The notes beneath the pieces were generated by a model. That model worked only from the letters and a program-made list of their open reading frames with translations, did not search any database and was not told the DNA's origin. From contig CABJBM010000026.1 of NCBI GenBank assembly GCA_902363835.1, forward strand, positions 23,285-87,284: a stretch of 64,000 nucleotides of DNA, in the 5' to 3' direction. Made by a program: the position numbers and the translations under genes. This DNA comes from Lachnospiraceae bacterium. GTDB taxonomy: Bacteria > Bacillota > Clostridia > Lachnospirales > Lachnospiraceae. Shown one piece after another: positions 58,419 to 64,000 of this stretch; position 1 is the first letter of the stretch; each line of letters begins with the position of its first letter.

Positions 58419-58880
58419 TATTAATTAATCTATGGAGTATTTCAGAAAAATAAAACCAAAACATTTCTGTCTTTTTCTATCTTTTCCCTTAAATGCCCCC
58501 ATAATCATGATACATCCGCTGTGCTAAAGAGTGCTTTATACCCAATCTTATTGCGCCATATCAACAAACATAATTTTTCACAAATGATCAGACCTTTAAT
58601 ATGACCCAACTCTTATTACAGATCAAATATTGCAGGCTAAATATTACAGATCAAATATTACAGGCCAAATGACGACAATTTATTCCCCCAGCTGCTGCCG
58701 CTCCACACATACTCATACCTCCCCGTACCTCCATTTTCCACCCTTTCTTCATTCCCGGCTATCCCCGTACACAAACACGTTCAAAAGCACTTCCTCACAG
58801 CTCAGAAAAATAAAAACTACCGAATTATCAAAAACAGCCTGTCATAATAAAGAAATACGGCACATTACTTTTTCCCACTC
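58419..58880. other. Spacer between deacetylase and csp terminator
   Basis: About 460 bases with no gene I can support. It holds the 14-base tandem repeat at 58615-58670. The promoter of the deacetylase gene is presumably here but not clear. Confidence 0.5.
58615..58670. repeat. Four tandem 14-base repeats
   Basis: Four exact-length units of ATTACAGATCAAAT, ATTGCAGGCTAAAT, ATTACAGATCAAAT and ATTACAGGCCAAAT lie head to tail. Units 1 and 3 are identical. Confidence 0.85.
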
Positions 58881-58919
58881 AAAAAGGGCTGCTCTCATCA
58901 AAAAATGAGAACAGCCCTT
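58881..58919 (-). terminator. Terminator of the cold shock gene
   Basis: On the minus strand AAGGGCTG-TT-CTCAT pairs with ATGAG-AG-CAGCCCTT and is followed by TTTGAG, 29 bases past the csp stop. Confidence 0.85.
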
Positions 58920-58947
58920 AAAACTTACATATTAAACGAAGTTTTTC

Positions 58948-59151
58948 TTAAGCCATGCAAACGTTAACTGCCTGCAGACCGCGGTTTCCTTCTGTTGTCT
59001 CATAAGTTACTTTCTGGCCTTCTTCCAGAGTCTTGTAACCATCAGCAACGATGCCGGAAAAATGTACGAAAACTTCCTCGCCTGTTGCGTCATTTACGAT
59101 GAAACCATATCCCTTAGCACCATTAAACCATTTTACTGTACCGTTGTTCAT
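58948..59151 (-). CDS. csp: Cold shock protein
   Basis: The 67-residue single OB-fold nucleic-acid chaperone carries RNP1 as KGYGFI (13-18) and RNP2 as VFVHFS (27-32) and opens with [17 protein letters not shown], diagnostic of the CspA family. It prevents RNA secondary structure at low temperature and in growth. AGGAGG precedes the ATG. A strong promoter lies about 140 bases upstream, with a large hairpin in the leader between. Confidence 0.96.
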   Translation of the reverse strand: MNNGTVKWFNGAKGYGFIVNDATGEEVFVHFSGIVADGYKTLEEGQKVTYETTEGNRGLQAVNVCMA

Positions 59152-59207
59152 AACGTGTACCTCCTATAAAATAAAAAATATTTGATATATCGCCTGAAAC
59201 AAAAAAT

Positions 59208-59260
59208 CACATATTTTTGTAAATCATCATCCGAAAATAATGACTTACAAAAATATGTGA
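59208..59260 (-). promoter_or_regulatory. Terminator-like hairpin in the csp leader
   Basis: On the minus strand CACATATTTTTGTAA pairs with TTTACAAAAATATGTG, extended by TCAT/ATGA, and is followed directly by ATTTTTTG. It lies between the csp promoter (start near 59284) and the csp ribosome site, so it would stop or slow csp transcripts, or act as a temperature-dependent leader structure. Confidence 0.65.
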
Positions 59261-59290
59261 AATCATAACTCCATTCGATAATACACCTAC

Positions 59291-59319
59291 ATTCTAACCT
59301 GAATTTACAAAATTGTCAA
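59291..59319 (-). promoter_or_regulatory. Strong promoter of csp
   Basis: On the minus strand TTGACA (59314-59319), a 17-base spacer and TAGAAT (59291-59296) give a near-consensus sigma-A promoter. It lies after the rplL terminator, so csp is a separate transcript with a leader of about 133 bases. Confidence 0.8.
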
Positions 59320-59347
59320 GACTATTCTGTTATTTTACACAAAGAAA

Positions 59348-59389
59348 GGACAGGATCTTGCACCTGTTTAAAAGGTACAAACCCTGTCC
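59348..59389 (-). terminator. Terminator of the rplJ-rplL operon
   Basis: On the minus strand GGACAGG and CCTGTCC close an outer stem with an inner TTGTACCT/AGGTGCAA pair, followed by TTTCTTT. It lies about 20 bases past rplL. Confidence 0.85.
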
Positions 59390-59409
59390 AAAACAACCTT
59401 AAAATAAAA

Positions 59410-59778
59410 TTATTTTAAAGTAACTTTAGCGCCTTCAGCCTCTAAGGAAGCCTTGATCTGCTCAGCTTCTTCCTTGGAAGCGCCAGCCTTTACTACCTTT
59501 GGAGCTCCGTCAACTACGTCTTTGGCTTCCTTTAAGCCTAAGCCAGTAGCTTCACGAACAACCTTGATAACTTTAACCTTGTTTGGACCAACTTCGGTTA
59601 ATTCAACGTCGAATTCTGTCTTCTCTTCTTCTACTGCTGCAGGACCTGCTGCAACTACTACGCCTGCTGCTGCAGATACACCGAACTCTTCCTCACATGC
59701 CTTTACTAATTCGTTTAATTCTAATACAGATAATTCTTTGATAGCTTCGATAAATTCAGCTGTTGTTAACTTTGCCAT
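59410..59778 (-). CDS. rplL: 50S ribosomal protein L7/L12
   Basis: The stalk protein that recruits translation GTPases. The 122-residue protein has an N-terminal dimerisation part ([21 protein letters not shown]), an Ala/Gly hinge ([18 protein letters not shown]) and the C-terminal domain with [20 protein letters not shown] and [22 protein letters not shown] precedes the ATG. It is the last gene of the L10-L12 operon. Confidence 0.97.
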   Translation of the reverse strand: MAKLTTAEFIEAIKELSVLELNELVKACEEEFGVSAAAGVVVAAGPAAVEEEKTEFDVELTEVGPNKVKVIKVVREATGLGLKEAKDVVDGAPKVVKAGASKEEAEQIKASLEAEGAKVTLK

Positions 59779-59814
59779 GATAATATACCTCCGTATTTGA
59801 TATGTTTATTTTTT

Positions 59815-59902
59815 AGAAAGTTCGATTCGCCTTTGGCTCCTCGAACGGCTGATTTTCTAACCTCAAGCGGCCTTTGCCTGCTTTTATTAAGAAAATTATG
59901 CC
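59815..59902 (-). repeat. Two-hairpin intergenic element, copy B2
   Basis: Starts at the rplJ stop codon and ends about 37 bases before rplL. The minus-strand RNA forms ATTTTCTTAA/TTAGAAAAT, then AATCAGCCG, then a clean GTTCGA-GGA-GCC/GGC-GAA-TCGAAC hairpin. Sequence blocks match copies B1 and B3. Confidence 0.75.
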
Positions 59903-60399
59903 TCTGCCACTTCTCCGCCCTGAGCTTCTGCGATCTGCTTGAGTACGCGGGCAATGTTTGTGATAGGAGACTGCATGCTTCCAAGCAACTTTCCAAGAAG
60001 GATCTCTCTGGAAGGAATGCTGGAGATCTTCTCCATACCCTTTGCATCGTAATAAGCGCCTTCTACAACACCACCCTTGATTTCCAGGGCCGGAGCTGTC
60101 TTAGCGAACTCAGCCAGGATTCTTGCCGGAGCTGTTGCATCTGTCTTGGATACAGCGATTGCTGTAGGTCCTTCCAGATTTGGATCCAGTGCTTCAAATG
60201 CTGTACCTTTAGCCGCGAAACGGATCATAGTATTTTTATATACTTTGTAGGAAACACCGGCCTCTCTTAATTTCTTACGAAGCGCTGTATCCTGAGCAAC
60301 TGTGATACCACGGTAATCTACAACTACCGCTGACTCAGCGCCGTCGAGTAATTCCTTGATCTCGCTTACAACTGGTTGTTTTAATTCAACTTTTGCCAT
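59896..60399 (-). CDS. rplJ: 50S ribosomal protein L10
   Basis: The 167-residue stalk base protein holds L7/L12 dimers on 23S rRNA. It opens MAKVELKQPVVSEIKELLDG with AESAVVVDYRGITVAQDTALRKKLREAGV, typical of L10, and has a C-terminal helix for L12 binding. AGGAGG precedes the ATG. An L10 leader structure upstream indicates feedback control by L10-L12. Confidence 0.97.
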   Translation of the reverse strand: MAKVELKQPVVSEIKELLDGAESAVVVDYRGITVAQDTALRKKLREAGVSYKVYKNTMIRFAAKGTAFEALDPNLEGPTAIAVSKTDATAPARILAEFAKTAPALEIKGGVVEGAYYDAKGMEKISSIPSREILLGKLLGSMQSPITNIARVLKQIAEAQGGEVAEA

Positions 60400-60466
60400 T
60401 ATGGTTTACCTCCTGTTTAGTCTGAACCTTCCGGTTTCCCGCAAGGCCCGCTCGTATAAACTGCAA

Positions 60467-60556
60467 AGGAAGTCCGATTTGCCTGACAGCTCATCGAACG
60501 GCTGTTTTTCTAAGCCCACTCATGCTTACGCTTGAAGTTACTAAGAAAAATATGCC
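60467..60556 (-). repeat. Two-hairpin intergenic element, copy B3
   Basis: Lies between the L10-leader terminator and the rplJ ribosome site. Shared blocks are GGAAGTCCGAT, ATCGAACGGCTG, TTTTCTAAG and AAGAAAAATATGCC. The minus-strand second hairpin GTTCGAT/ATCGGAC shows a T-A to T-G change relative to copy B2, keeping the pairing. Confidence 0.75.
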
Positions 60557-60560
60557 AAAG

Positions 60561-60592
60561 AAAAACCTCTCCGCCAGATGGACAGAGAGGTC
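60561..60592 (-). terminator. Attenuator-type terminator of the L10 leader
   Basis: On the minus strand AGACCTCTCTGTCC and GGCGGAGAGGTTTTTC form a GC-rich hairpin with a T run right after the L10 leader, between promoter and rplJ. It can switch expression off in response to L10-L12. Confidence 0.75.
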
Positions 60593-60688
60593 TACAAATT
60601 CATTTACATAAAATGATTCTTGTACATTCCTCGGCAGGCGTTAACACCTTATGCCTTACGGCACCTGCTGTCTTCGGCAGTTAATACT
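60593..60688 (-). ncRNA. L10 ribosomal protein leader
   Basis: The minus strand contains CTGCCGAAGACAGCAGGTGC followed by CGTAAGGCATAAGG, GTTAACGCCTGCCGAGG and TGTACAAG, the conserved core of the L10 leader (Rfam L10_leader family, from memory). Free L10-L12 complex binds this RNA and represses its own operon. Confidence 0.85.
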
Positions 60689-60693
60689 GAAAT

Positions 60694-60722
60694 ATTATAA
60701 CATTATTTATAATTAATGTCAA
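60694..60722 (-). promoter_or_regulatory. Promoter of the rplJ-rplL operon
   Basis: On the minus strand TTGACA (60717-60722), a 17-base spacer and TATAAT (60694-60699) form a consensus sigma-A promoter just after rplA and ahead of the L10 leader. Confidence 0.85.
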
Positions 60723-60735
60723 CCACAAAACAAAA

Positions 60736-61431
60736 TTAGTTCATTAACTTTGCTACGTTCAGCTTTACGCCAGGTCCCATAGTGGAAGCCAGAGTAACAC
60801 TCTTTAAGTAAGCACCTTTAACTGTACTTGGTCTTGCCTTGATGATTGCATCAACAAGCGTCTGGAAGTTGTCCGCTAACTGTTCTTCTGCGAAAGAAGC
60901 TTTTCCAACTGGCACGTGGATAATATTTGTCTTATCAAGTCTGTACTCAACCTTACCAGCTTTGATATCATTGATTGCTTTTGTTACGTCCATAGTAACA
61001 GTACCAGCTTTTGGGTTTGGCATTAAGCCCTTCGGGCCCAGGACACGTCCCAGACGTCCCACAACACCCATCATATCTGGTGTAGCAACAACTACATCAA
61101 AATCCAACCAGCCTTCGTTCTGGATCTTCGGAATCAGTTCCTCAGCTCCAACATAATCTGCGCCTGCAGCCTGTGCTTCATCAGCCTTCGGGCCTTTAGC
61201 GAAAACTAAAATACGAACGGTCTTACCTGTACCGTGAGGAAGTACAACTGCACCACGGATCTGCTGGTCTGCGTGACGTCCGTCACAACCGGTTCTGATA
61301 TGAGCCTCAATGGTTTCATCAAATTTTGCACTTGCATTCTGCTTAACTAAAGAGATTGCTACAGGTGCATCGTAGAGAACAGAACGATCTACTGCTTTAG
61401 CTGCCTCTGCGTATCTTTTTCCTCTTTTCAT
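60736..61431 (-). CDS. rplA: 50S ribosomal protein L1
   Basis: The 231-residue protein of the mobile L1 stalk, also a translational repressor of its own operon. It opens [20 protein letters not shown] and has the signatures [15 protein letters not shown] and [27 protein letters not shown] sets the ATG at 61431; the ORF extends 15 codons further through a regulatory hairpin. It follows rplK. Confidence 0.97.
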   Translation of the reverse strand: MKRGKRYAEAAKAVDRSVLYDAPVAISLVKQNASAKFDETIEAHIRTGCDGRHADQQIRGAVVLPHGTGKTVRILVFAKGPKADEAQAAGADYVGAEELIPKIQNEGWLDFDVVVATPDMMGVVGRLGRVLGPKGLMPNPKAGTVTMDVTKAINDIKAGKVEYRLDKTNIIHVPVGKASFAEEQLADNFQTLVDAIIKARPSTVKGAYLKSVTLASTMGPGVKLNVAKLMN

Positions 61432-61447
61432 TCTAAATAACCTCCTA

Positions 61448-61476
61448 GTGGTATTGTCGGGGATTTTCCCTCCCAC
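61448..61476 (-). promoter_or_regulatory. L1-binding-site mimic ahead of rplA
   Basis: The minus strand reads CGTGGGAGGG, then AAAATCCCCGA, then CAATACCAC. The GTGGGAGG ... GA ... ATACCAC pattern copies the L1-binding helix of 23S rRNA, the known basis of L1 autoregulation. It ends two bases before the AGGAGG of rplA. Confidence 0.75.
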
Positions 61477-61514
61477 GTTCTAAAACATCATCAACTTCGA
61501 TATTATCAAAGAAA

Positions 61515-61943
61515 TTACGCTTCTACAACCGTGATACCCATACTTCTTGCGGTACCAGCGATCATGCTCATAGCTGATTCTACGGATGCAGCATTTAAGT
61601 CTGGCATCTTCAGTTCAGCGATCTTCTGTAATTCAGCCTTGGTAATTGTAGCTACCTTTGTCTTATTAGGAACTGCAGATCCGGATTTGATCTTACAGGC
61701 CTTCTTTAATAATACGGCAGCCGGAGGAGTTTTGGTTATGAAGCTGAAGCTTCTGTCAGCATAAACAGTGATAACAACCGGAATGATTAAATCTCCCTGA
61801 TCAGCTGTTCTTGCGTTAAATTCCTTTGTAAACTGTACGATGTTTACACCATGCTGTCCAAGTGCCGGACCTACAGGAGGAGCTGGTGTAGCCTTTCCTG
61901 CTGGAATCTGCAATTTGATATATCCCGTTACTTTCTTTGCCAT
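61515..61943 (-). CDS. rplK: 50S ribosomal protein L11
   Basis: The 142-residue protein of the GTPase-associated centre. It opens [20 protein letters not shown], then [20 protein letters not shown] and a C-terminal rRNA-binding domain with [20 protein letters not shown] sets the ATG at 61943. It lies between nusG and rplA. Confidence 0.97.
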   Translation of the reverse strand: MAKKVTGYIKLQIPAGKATPAPPVGPALGQHGVNIVQFTKEFNARTADQGDLIIPVVITVYADRSFSFITKTPPAAVLLKKACKIKSGSAVPNKTKVATITKAELQKIAELKMPDLNAASVESAMSMIAGTARSMGITVVEA

Positions 61944-61966
61944 AATTAGGCACCTCCTAAATAAAT

Positions 61967-61995
61967 GTGGTATTGTCGGGGATTTCCCTCCCACG
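61967..61995 (-). promoter_or_regulatory. L1-binding-site mimic ahead of rplK
   Basis: A second copy of CGTGGGAGGG-AAATCCCCGA-CAATACCAC, one base shorter in the loop than the copy at 61448-61476. It lies about 24 bases upstream of the rplK ATG, the classical place for L1 control of the L11-L1 operon. Confidence 0.8.
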
Positions 61996-62028
61996 AGCCT
62001 ATACACCGGTATAAGCCGCTTTTACTTG

Positions 62029-62544
62029 TTACATCTTCTTTACTTCGCTGAAATTTAATTCCACCGGAGTCTCCCGGCCAAACATCTCAACGCTCATGGT
62101 GATGGTTTTCTTACCTTCGTTGATGGACTTGATAGCACCAACCGTATCTTTCCATGCACCGGAAGTTACCACAACGGTATCTCCCTCTTCAAAGCCAATG
62201 ATGATCTCTTCGTTCTTGAACCCAAGTTTCTCCATCTCTTCTTCTGTCAGAGGAACCGGTTTTGATCCAGGACCTACAAAGCCTGTCACTCCACGGGTGT
62301 TACGTACCACATACCATGTGTCGTCATTCATGACCATGTGAATCAGTACGTAGCCGGGAAACATCTTTTTATCGGCCTTCTTTTCAACGCCATTTTTCAG
62401 TTCAATGACGGATTCTAACGGAACCGATACTTCCAGAATCTGATCCTGCAAGTTTCTGTTTTCGATTGTTTTCTCAATGTCAACTTTTACTTTGTTCTCA
62501 TAACCTGAATAGGTATGGACTACATACCAATTAGCTTCTGACAT
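62029..62544 (-). CDS. nusG: Transcription termination/antitermination protein NusG
   Basis: The 171-residue protein has an NGN domain opening ANWYVVHTYSGYENKVKVDIEK, with FPGYVLIHMVMNDDTWYVVRNTRGVTGFVG, and a KOW domain with EGDTVVVTSGAWKDTVGAIKSI. It binds RNA polymerase and affects pausing and coupling to ribosomes. AAGGTGAG precedes the ATG. It follows secE by 23 bases. Confidence 0.97.
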   Translation of the reverse strand: MSEANWYVVHTYSGYENKVKVDIEKTIENRNLQDQILEVSVPLESVIELKNGVEKKADKKMFPGYVLIHMVMNDDTWYVVRNTRGVTGFVGPGSKPVPLTEEEMEKLGFKNEEIIIGFEEGDTVVVTSGAWKDTVGAIKSINEGKKTITMSVEMFGRETPVELNFSEVKKM

Positions 62545-62567
62545 AAACTCACCTTAACCCTTACGAA

Positions 62568-62771
62568 TTATAAGACAAAACTGAGACCAAACTTGATGAT
62601 CAGATCAATAATCGCAATAATCAATCCTAAAGCAATCGCTGACGACATGACAGCGATCGTCTGTTTCGTTACGGTTTCTTTGTCAGGCCAAACAATTTTT
62701 GTAAACTCAGCCTTCAGACCTTTGAAAAAGCTCTTCTTCTGAGTACCCTCGTTGTTCACTGTATCTCCCAT
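62568..62771 (-). CDS. secE: Preprotein translocase subunit SecE
   Basis: A 67-residue single-span SecYEG subunit. It opens MGDTVNNEGTQKKSFFKGLK, has the conserved AEFTKIVWPDKETVTKQT amphipathic helix and one membrane helix to the C-terminus. AGGAGG sets the ATG at 62771; upstream codons run through a repeat. It lies between rpmG and nusG as in most bacteria. Confidence 0.95.
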   Translation of the reverse strand: MGDTVNNEGTQKKSFFKGLKAEFTKIVWPDKETVTKQTIAVMSSAIALGLIIAIIDLIIKFGLSFVL

Positions 62772-62780
62772 AATTTGCCT

Positions 62781-62863
62781 CCTTAATGAAGTAAGCGGAT
62801 ATGCCTGCATATCCAGTTGCTTCACAAACTCAAGGTTGGAAGACGTCTTTCTTTCAACCTTCA
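62781..62863 (-). repeat. Two-hairpin intergenic element, copy A2
   Basis: Fills the gap between rpmG and secE and matches 181-263 over its whole length. Hairpin arms are AAGGTTG/CAACCTT (62832-62861) and GGATATGC/GCATATCC (62797-62814). It ends at the secE AGGAGG. Confidence 0.75.
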
Positions 62864-62880
62864 CGTCCTTTACAAACTGA

Positions 62881-63030
62881 TTACTTTGTTTCCTTGTGCA
62901 TCGTATGGCTCTTACAGAATCTGCAGTACTTCTTTGTTTCCATTCTGTCAGGATGAGTCTTCTTATCCTTGGTCATGTTGTAATTACGCTGTTTGCATTC
63001 AGTACATGCCAGTGTGATTTTTGTGCGCAC
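62881..63030 (-). CDS. rpmG: 50S ribosomal protein L33
   Basis: The 49-residue protein reads (M)[20 protein letters not shown] and ends [17 protein letters not shown]. The CTEC and CRFC pairs bind zinc (C+ form). The start codon is GTG, placed eight bases after GGAGG. It is the first gene of the rpmG-secE-nusG-rplK-rplA operon. Confidence 0.95.
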   Translation of the reverse strand: MRTKITLACTECKQRNYNMTKDKKTHPDRMETKKYCRFCKSHTMHKETK

Positions 63031-63138
63031 GACTTCCACCTCCACTTAAATTTTCATTGTTGTGTTTTAAGTCCTTTTATCTGCTGCAAGCAATTTTGAG
63101 CATAAAAAAAAGACCTAAGCTCTTCCATTCGCCCAATT

Positions 63139-63167
63139 ACTATAACACACAGGCCAGGATTCGTCAA
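63139..63167 (-). promoter_or_regulatory. Promoter of the rpmG-rplA operon
   Basis: On the minus strand TTGACG (63162-63167), a 17-base spacer and TATAGT (63139-63144) lie about 110 bases ahead of rpmG. Confidence 0.7.
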
Positions 63168-63241
63168 TCTTTTTTTATGAAAAACTATGGTATTTACGGT
63201 ATTTCGCCATTATATCATGAAAGCAGAGAAATTGCAAGACT

Positions 63242-63281
63242 GGCCGGGAAGATAAAAGGATTTTTTTGCCCTTTCCCGGCC
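63242..63281. repeat. GC-rich inverted repeat downstream of the dehydratase remnant
   Basis: GGCCGGGAAG (63242-63251) pairs with CTTTCCCGGCC (63271-63281). There is no T run on either side, so it is an atypical terminator at best. Confidence 0.45.
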
Positions 63282-63321
63282 CGGCCTACTTTATATAATG
63301 GTATGTATCCTGTGTTTTTTG

Positions 63322-63792
63322 TTATGGCCTTACGGGTGTTCCATCAGGAAGTCTTGAAAACAGCCAGCCATGGTCCATATCCACCGCCGGATACCTTTCC
63401 GCCGCCTTTTCATCAAATCCGATTCCGATTCCCGGCTCATCATTTACATAGGCATATCCTTCCCTGATCACAGGACATCCCGGGAATACCTCCTGCTCCT
63501 CTTTCGTGAAGCCTGAAAATTCCTGTATGCCAAAGTTATGGCTGTTTAAATCCAGATGCATCTGCACCGCCATTCCAATAGGAGATAAGTCATTTGGTCC
63601 GTGCCATGCTGTCCGCACTCCATAAGCCTCGCAAAAATGTGCCAGCTTTCTGGCAGGGGTCAGTCCTCCGATATCACTTAAATGGACCCTGATATAATCA
63701 ATCCACTGGTTCTGTACCATTGCCTTCCATTCATTAGGGTTGGTAAACAGCTCTCCCATTTCTTCGAGTTCTTTATCAAGTTCATTGAGCAT
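63322..63792 (-). pseudogene. C-terminal fragment of mannonate dehydratase-like enolase-superfamily enzyme
   Basis: The 156-residue frame matches only the last third of ManD/RspA-type sugar-acid dehydratases, which are about 400 residues. Family features from MGELFTNPNEWKAMV onward are intact: IDYIRVHLSDIGGLTPARKLA, TAWHGPNDLSPIGMAVQMHLD and the C-terminal WLFSRLPDGTPVRP. The first ten residues do not match the family, and no ribosome site precedes the ATG. The metal-binding first half is missing. The break lies next to the inverted repeat at 63821-63916, so insertion or deletion is likely. Confidence 0.75.
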
Positions 63793-63820
63793 TATGTTAC
63801 TTAGTAATGGGGATAGGTTT

Positions 63821-63916
63821 CCACCCTATGCAAAGTAGAAGACTATGCAAAGAAAGTGCCATTTTTCCTTTAAAATAAGGCATTCTTTCTGATTTTACTT
63901 TGCATAGGGTGGACTA
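63821..63916. repeat. Long inverted repeat with CTATGCAAAG motifs
   Basis: CCACCCTATGCAAAGTA near 63821 and TACTTTGCATAGGGTGG near 63896-63912 are perfect 17-base inverted copies; inner AGTGCCATTTT and AAAATAAGGCATT also pair. CTATGCAAAG occurs three times directly here. It resembles the end of an insertion sequence or a small palindromic element. Confidence 0.6.
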
Positions 63917-63924
63917 TGCAAAGC

Positions 63925-64000
63925 TTAGCATAATCCTCCTTGTCCGGATCCTTCTTCTGTTTCTTCATATTGGAACTCTTTCATAATTCCAGCCTTTAAC
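63925..64000 (-). CDS. C-terminal end of an unidentified protein (partial)
   Basis: The minus-strand frame entering from the right edge reads VKAGIMKEFQYEETEEGSGQ then GGLC and stops. It ends 9 bases before the inverted repeat. It could be the end of a transposase or of a gene cut by the same event; too short to name. Confidence 0.35.
   Translation of the reverse strand, partial: LKAGIMKEFQYEETEEGSGQGGLC

Noticed and set aside
58630..58908. Plus-strand frame ahead of the csp terminator
   Set aside because: It begins in the 14-base repeats and runs through the csp terminator, with no family features.
59200..59266. Possible 19-codon leader peptide in the csp leader
   Set aside because: GGAG lies only two bases from its ATG, too close for initiation, and the frame simply follows the hairpin arms.
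1..64000. CRISPR arrays, tRNA or rRNA genes, prophage or integrase genes
   Set aside because: I looked for spaced identical repeats, tRNA-like cloverleafs and known mobile-element proteins and found none that hold up.

Overview
The window looks like a chromosomal segment of a low-to-mid GC Gram-positive anaerobe of the Clostridia, most likely a Lachnospiraceae member of the Lacrimispora/Hungatella/Enterocloster kind. The reasons are strong AGGAGG ribosome binding sites, a DUF4250 protein, the gene order rho-rpmE-DUF1385-prmC-prfA, the order rpmG-secE-nusG-rplK-rplA-rplJ-rplL, and several secreted proteins with choline-binding-type cell-wall repeats. The genus is inferred from gene content only. 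Almost all genes lie on the minus strand.

1-30.5 kb is ordinary metabolic and housekeeping DNA. In order along the plus coordinate it holds: the start of a putative DUF815 ATPase, pheA, plsC, a CmpB-type membrane protein, cardiolipin synthase, DUF4250, asparaginase (plus strand), clpB, a small secreted wall-binding protein (plus), a MATE transporter with an oxidoreductase, a LysR regulator divergent from a cysteine desulfidase-like gene, and a cellobiose-type PTS operon (IIA-IIB-IIC-celF) below its PRD regulator. Then come the rho-rpmE-DUF1385-prmC-prfA cluster, rarA, and a LacI-controlled pair (YhcH-like protein plus oxidoreductase).

30.6-58.4 kb is an accessory cell-surface island. Its centre is one gene for a protein of about 4,720 residues with a signal peptide, roughly 18 SpaA/Cna-B-like modules and a C-terminal LPETG sorting signal. 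The gene downstream overlaps it and encodes an exported protein with a single membrane anchor. Upstream lie a secreted transglutaminase-like protein, a small holin-like toxin locus with an apparent antisense RNA, an ssb paralogue, a 1,388-residue GLUG/Ig-like wall-binding protein, a 786-residue wall-binding protein ending in a DUF6273-like domain, and a NodB deacetylase. Two long A/T-rich stretches without recognisable genes (about 47.4-48.3 and 55.8-57.6 kb) are part of the island. The ssb, the toxin locus and the giant SpaA protein together suggest past mobile-element input, but no integrase, relaxase or sortase is visible.

58.9-63.0 kb is core translation machinery: csp, rplL-rplJ behind an L10 leader, and rplA-rplK-nusG-secE-rpmG. 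Two L1-binding-site mimics lie ahead of rplK and rplA. At the right edge a truncated mannonate dehydratase-like gene abuts an inverted repeat and the end of another reading frame, which looks like an insertion boundary.

The items most worth a second look are: the type I toxin-antitoxin candidate at 47.1-47.4 kb; a two-hairpin intergenic element present in at least five copies near translation genes; a terminator-like hairpin inside the csp leader; and the giant LPETG protein with its overlapping membrane partner.
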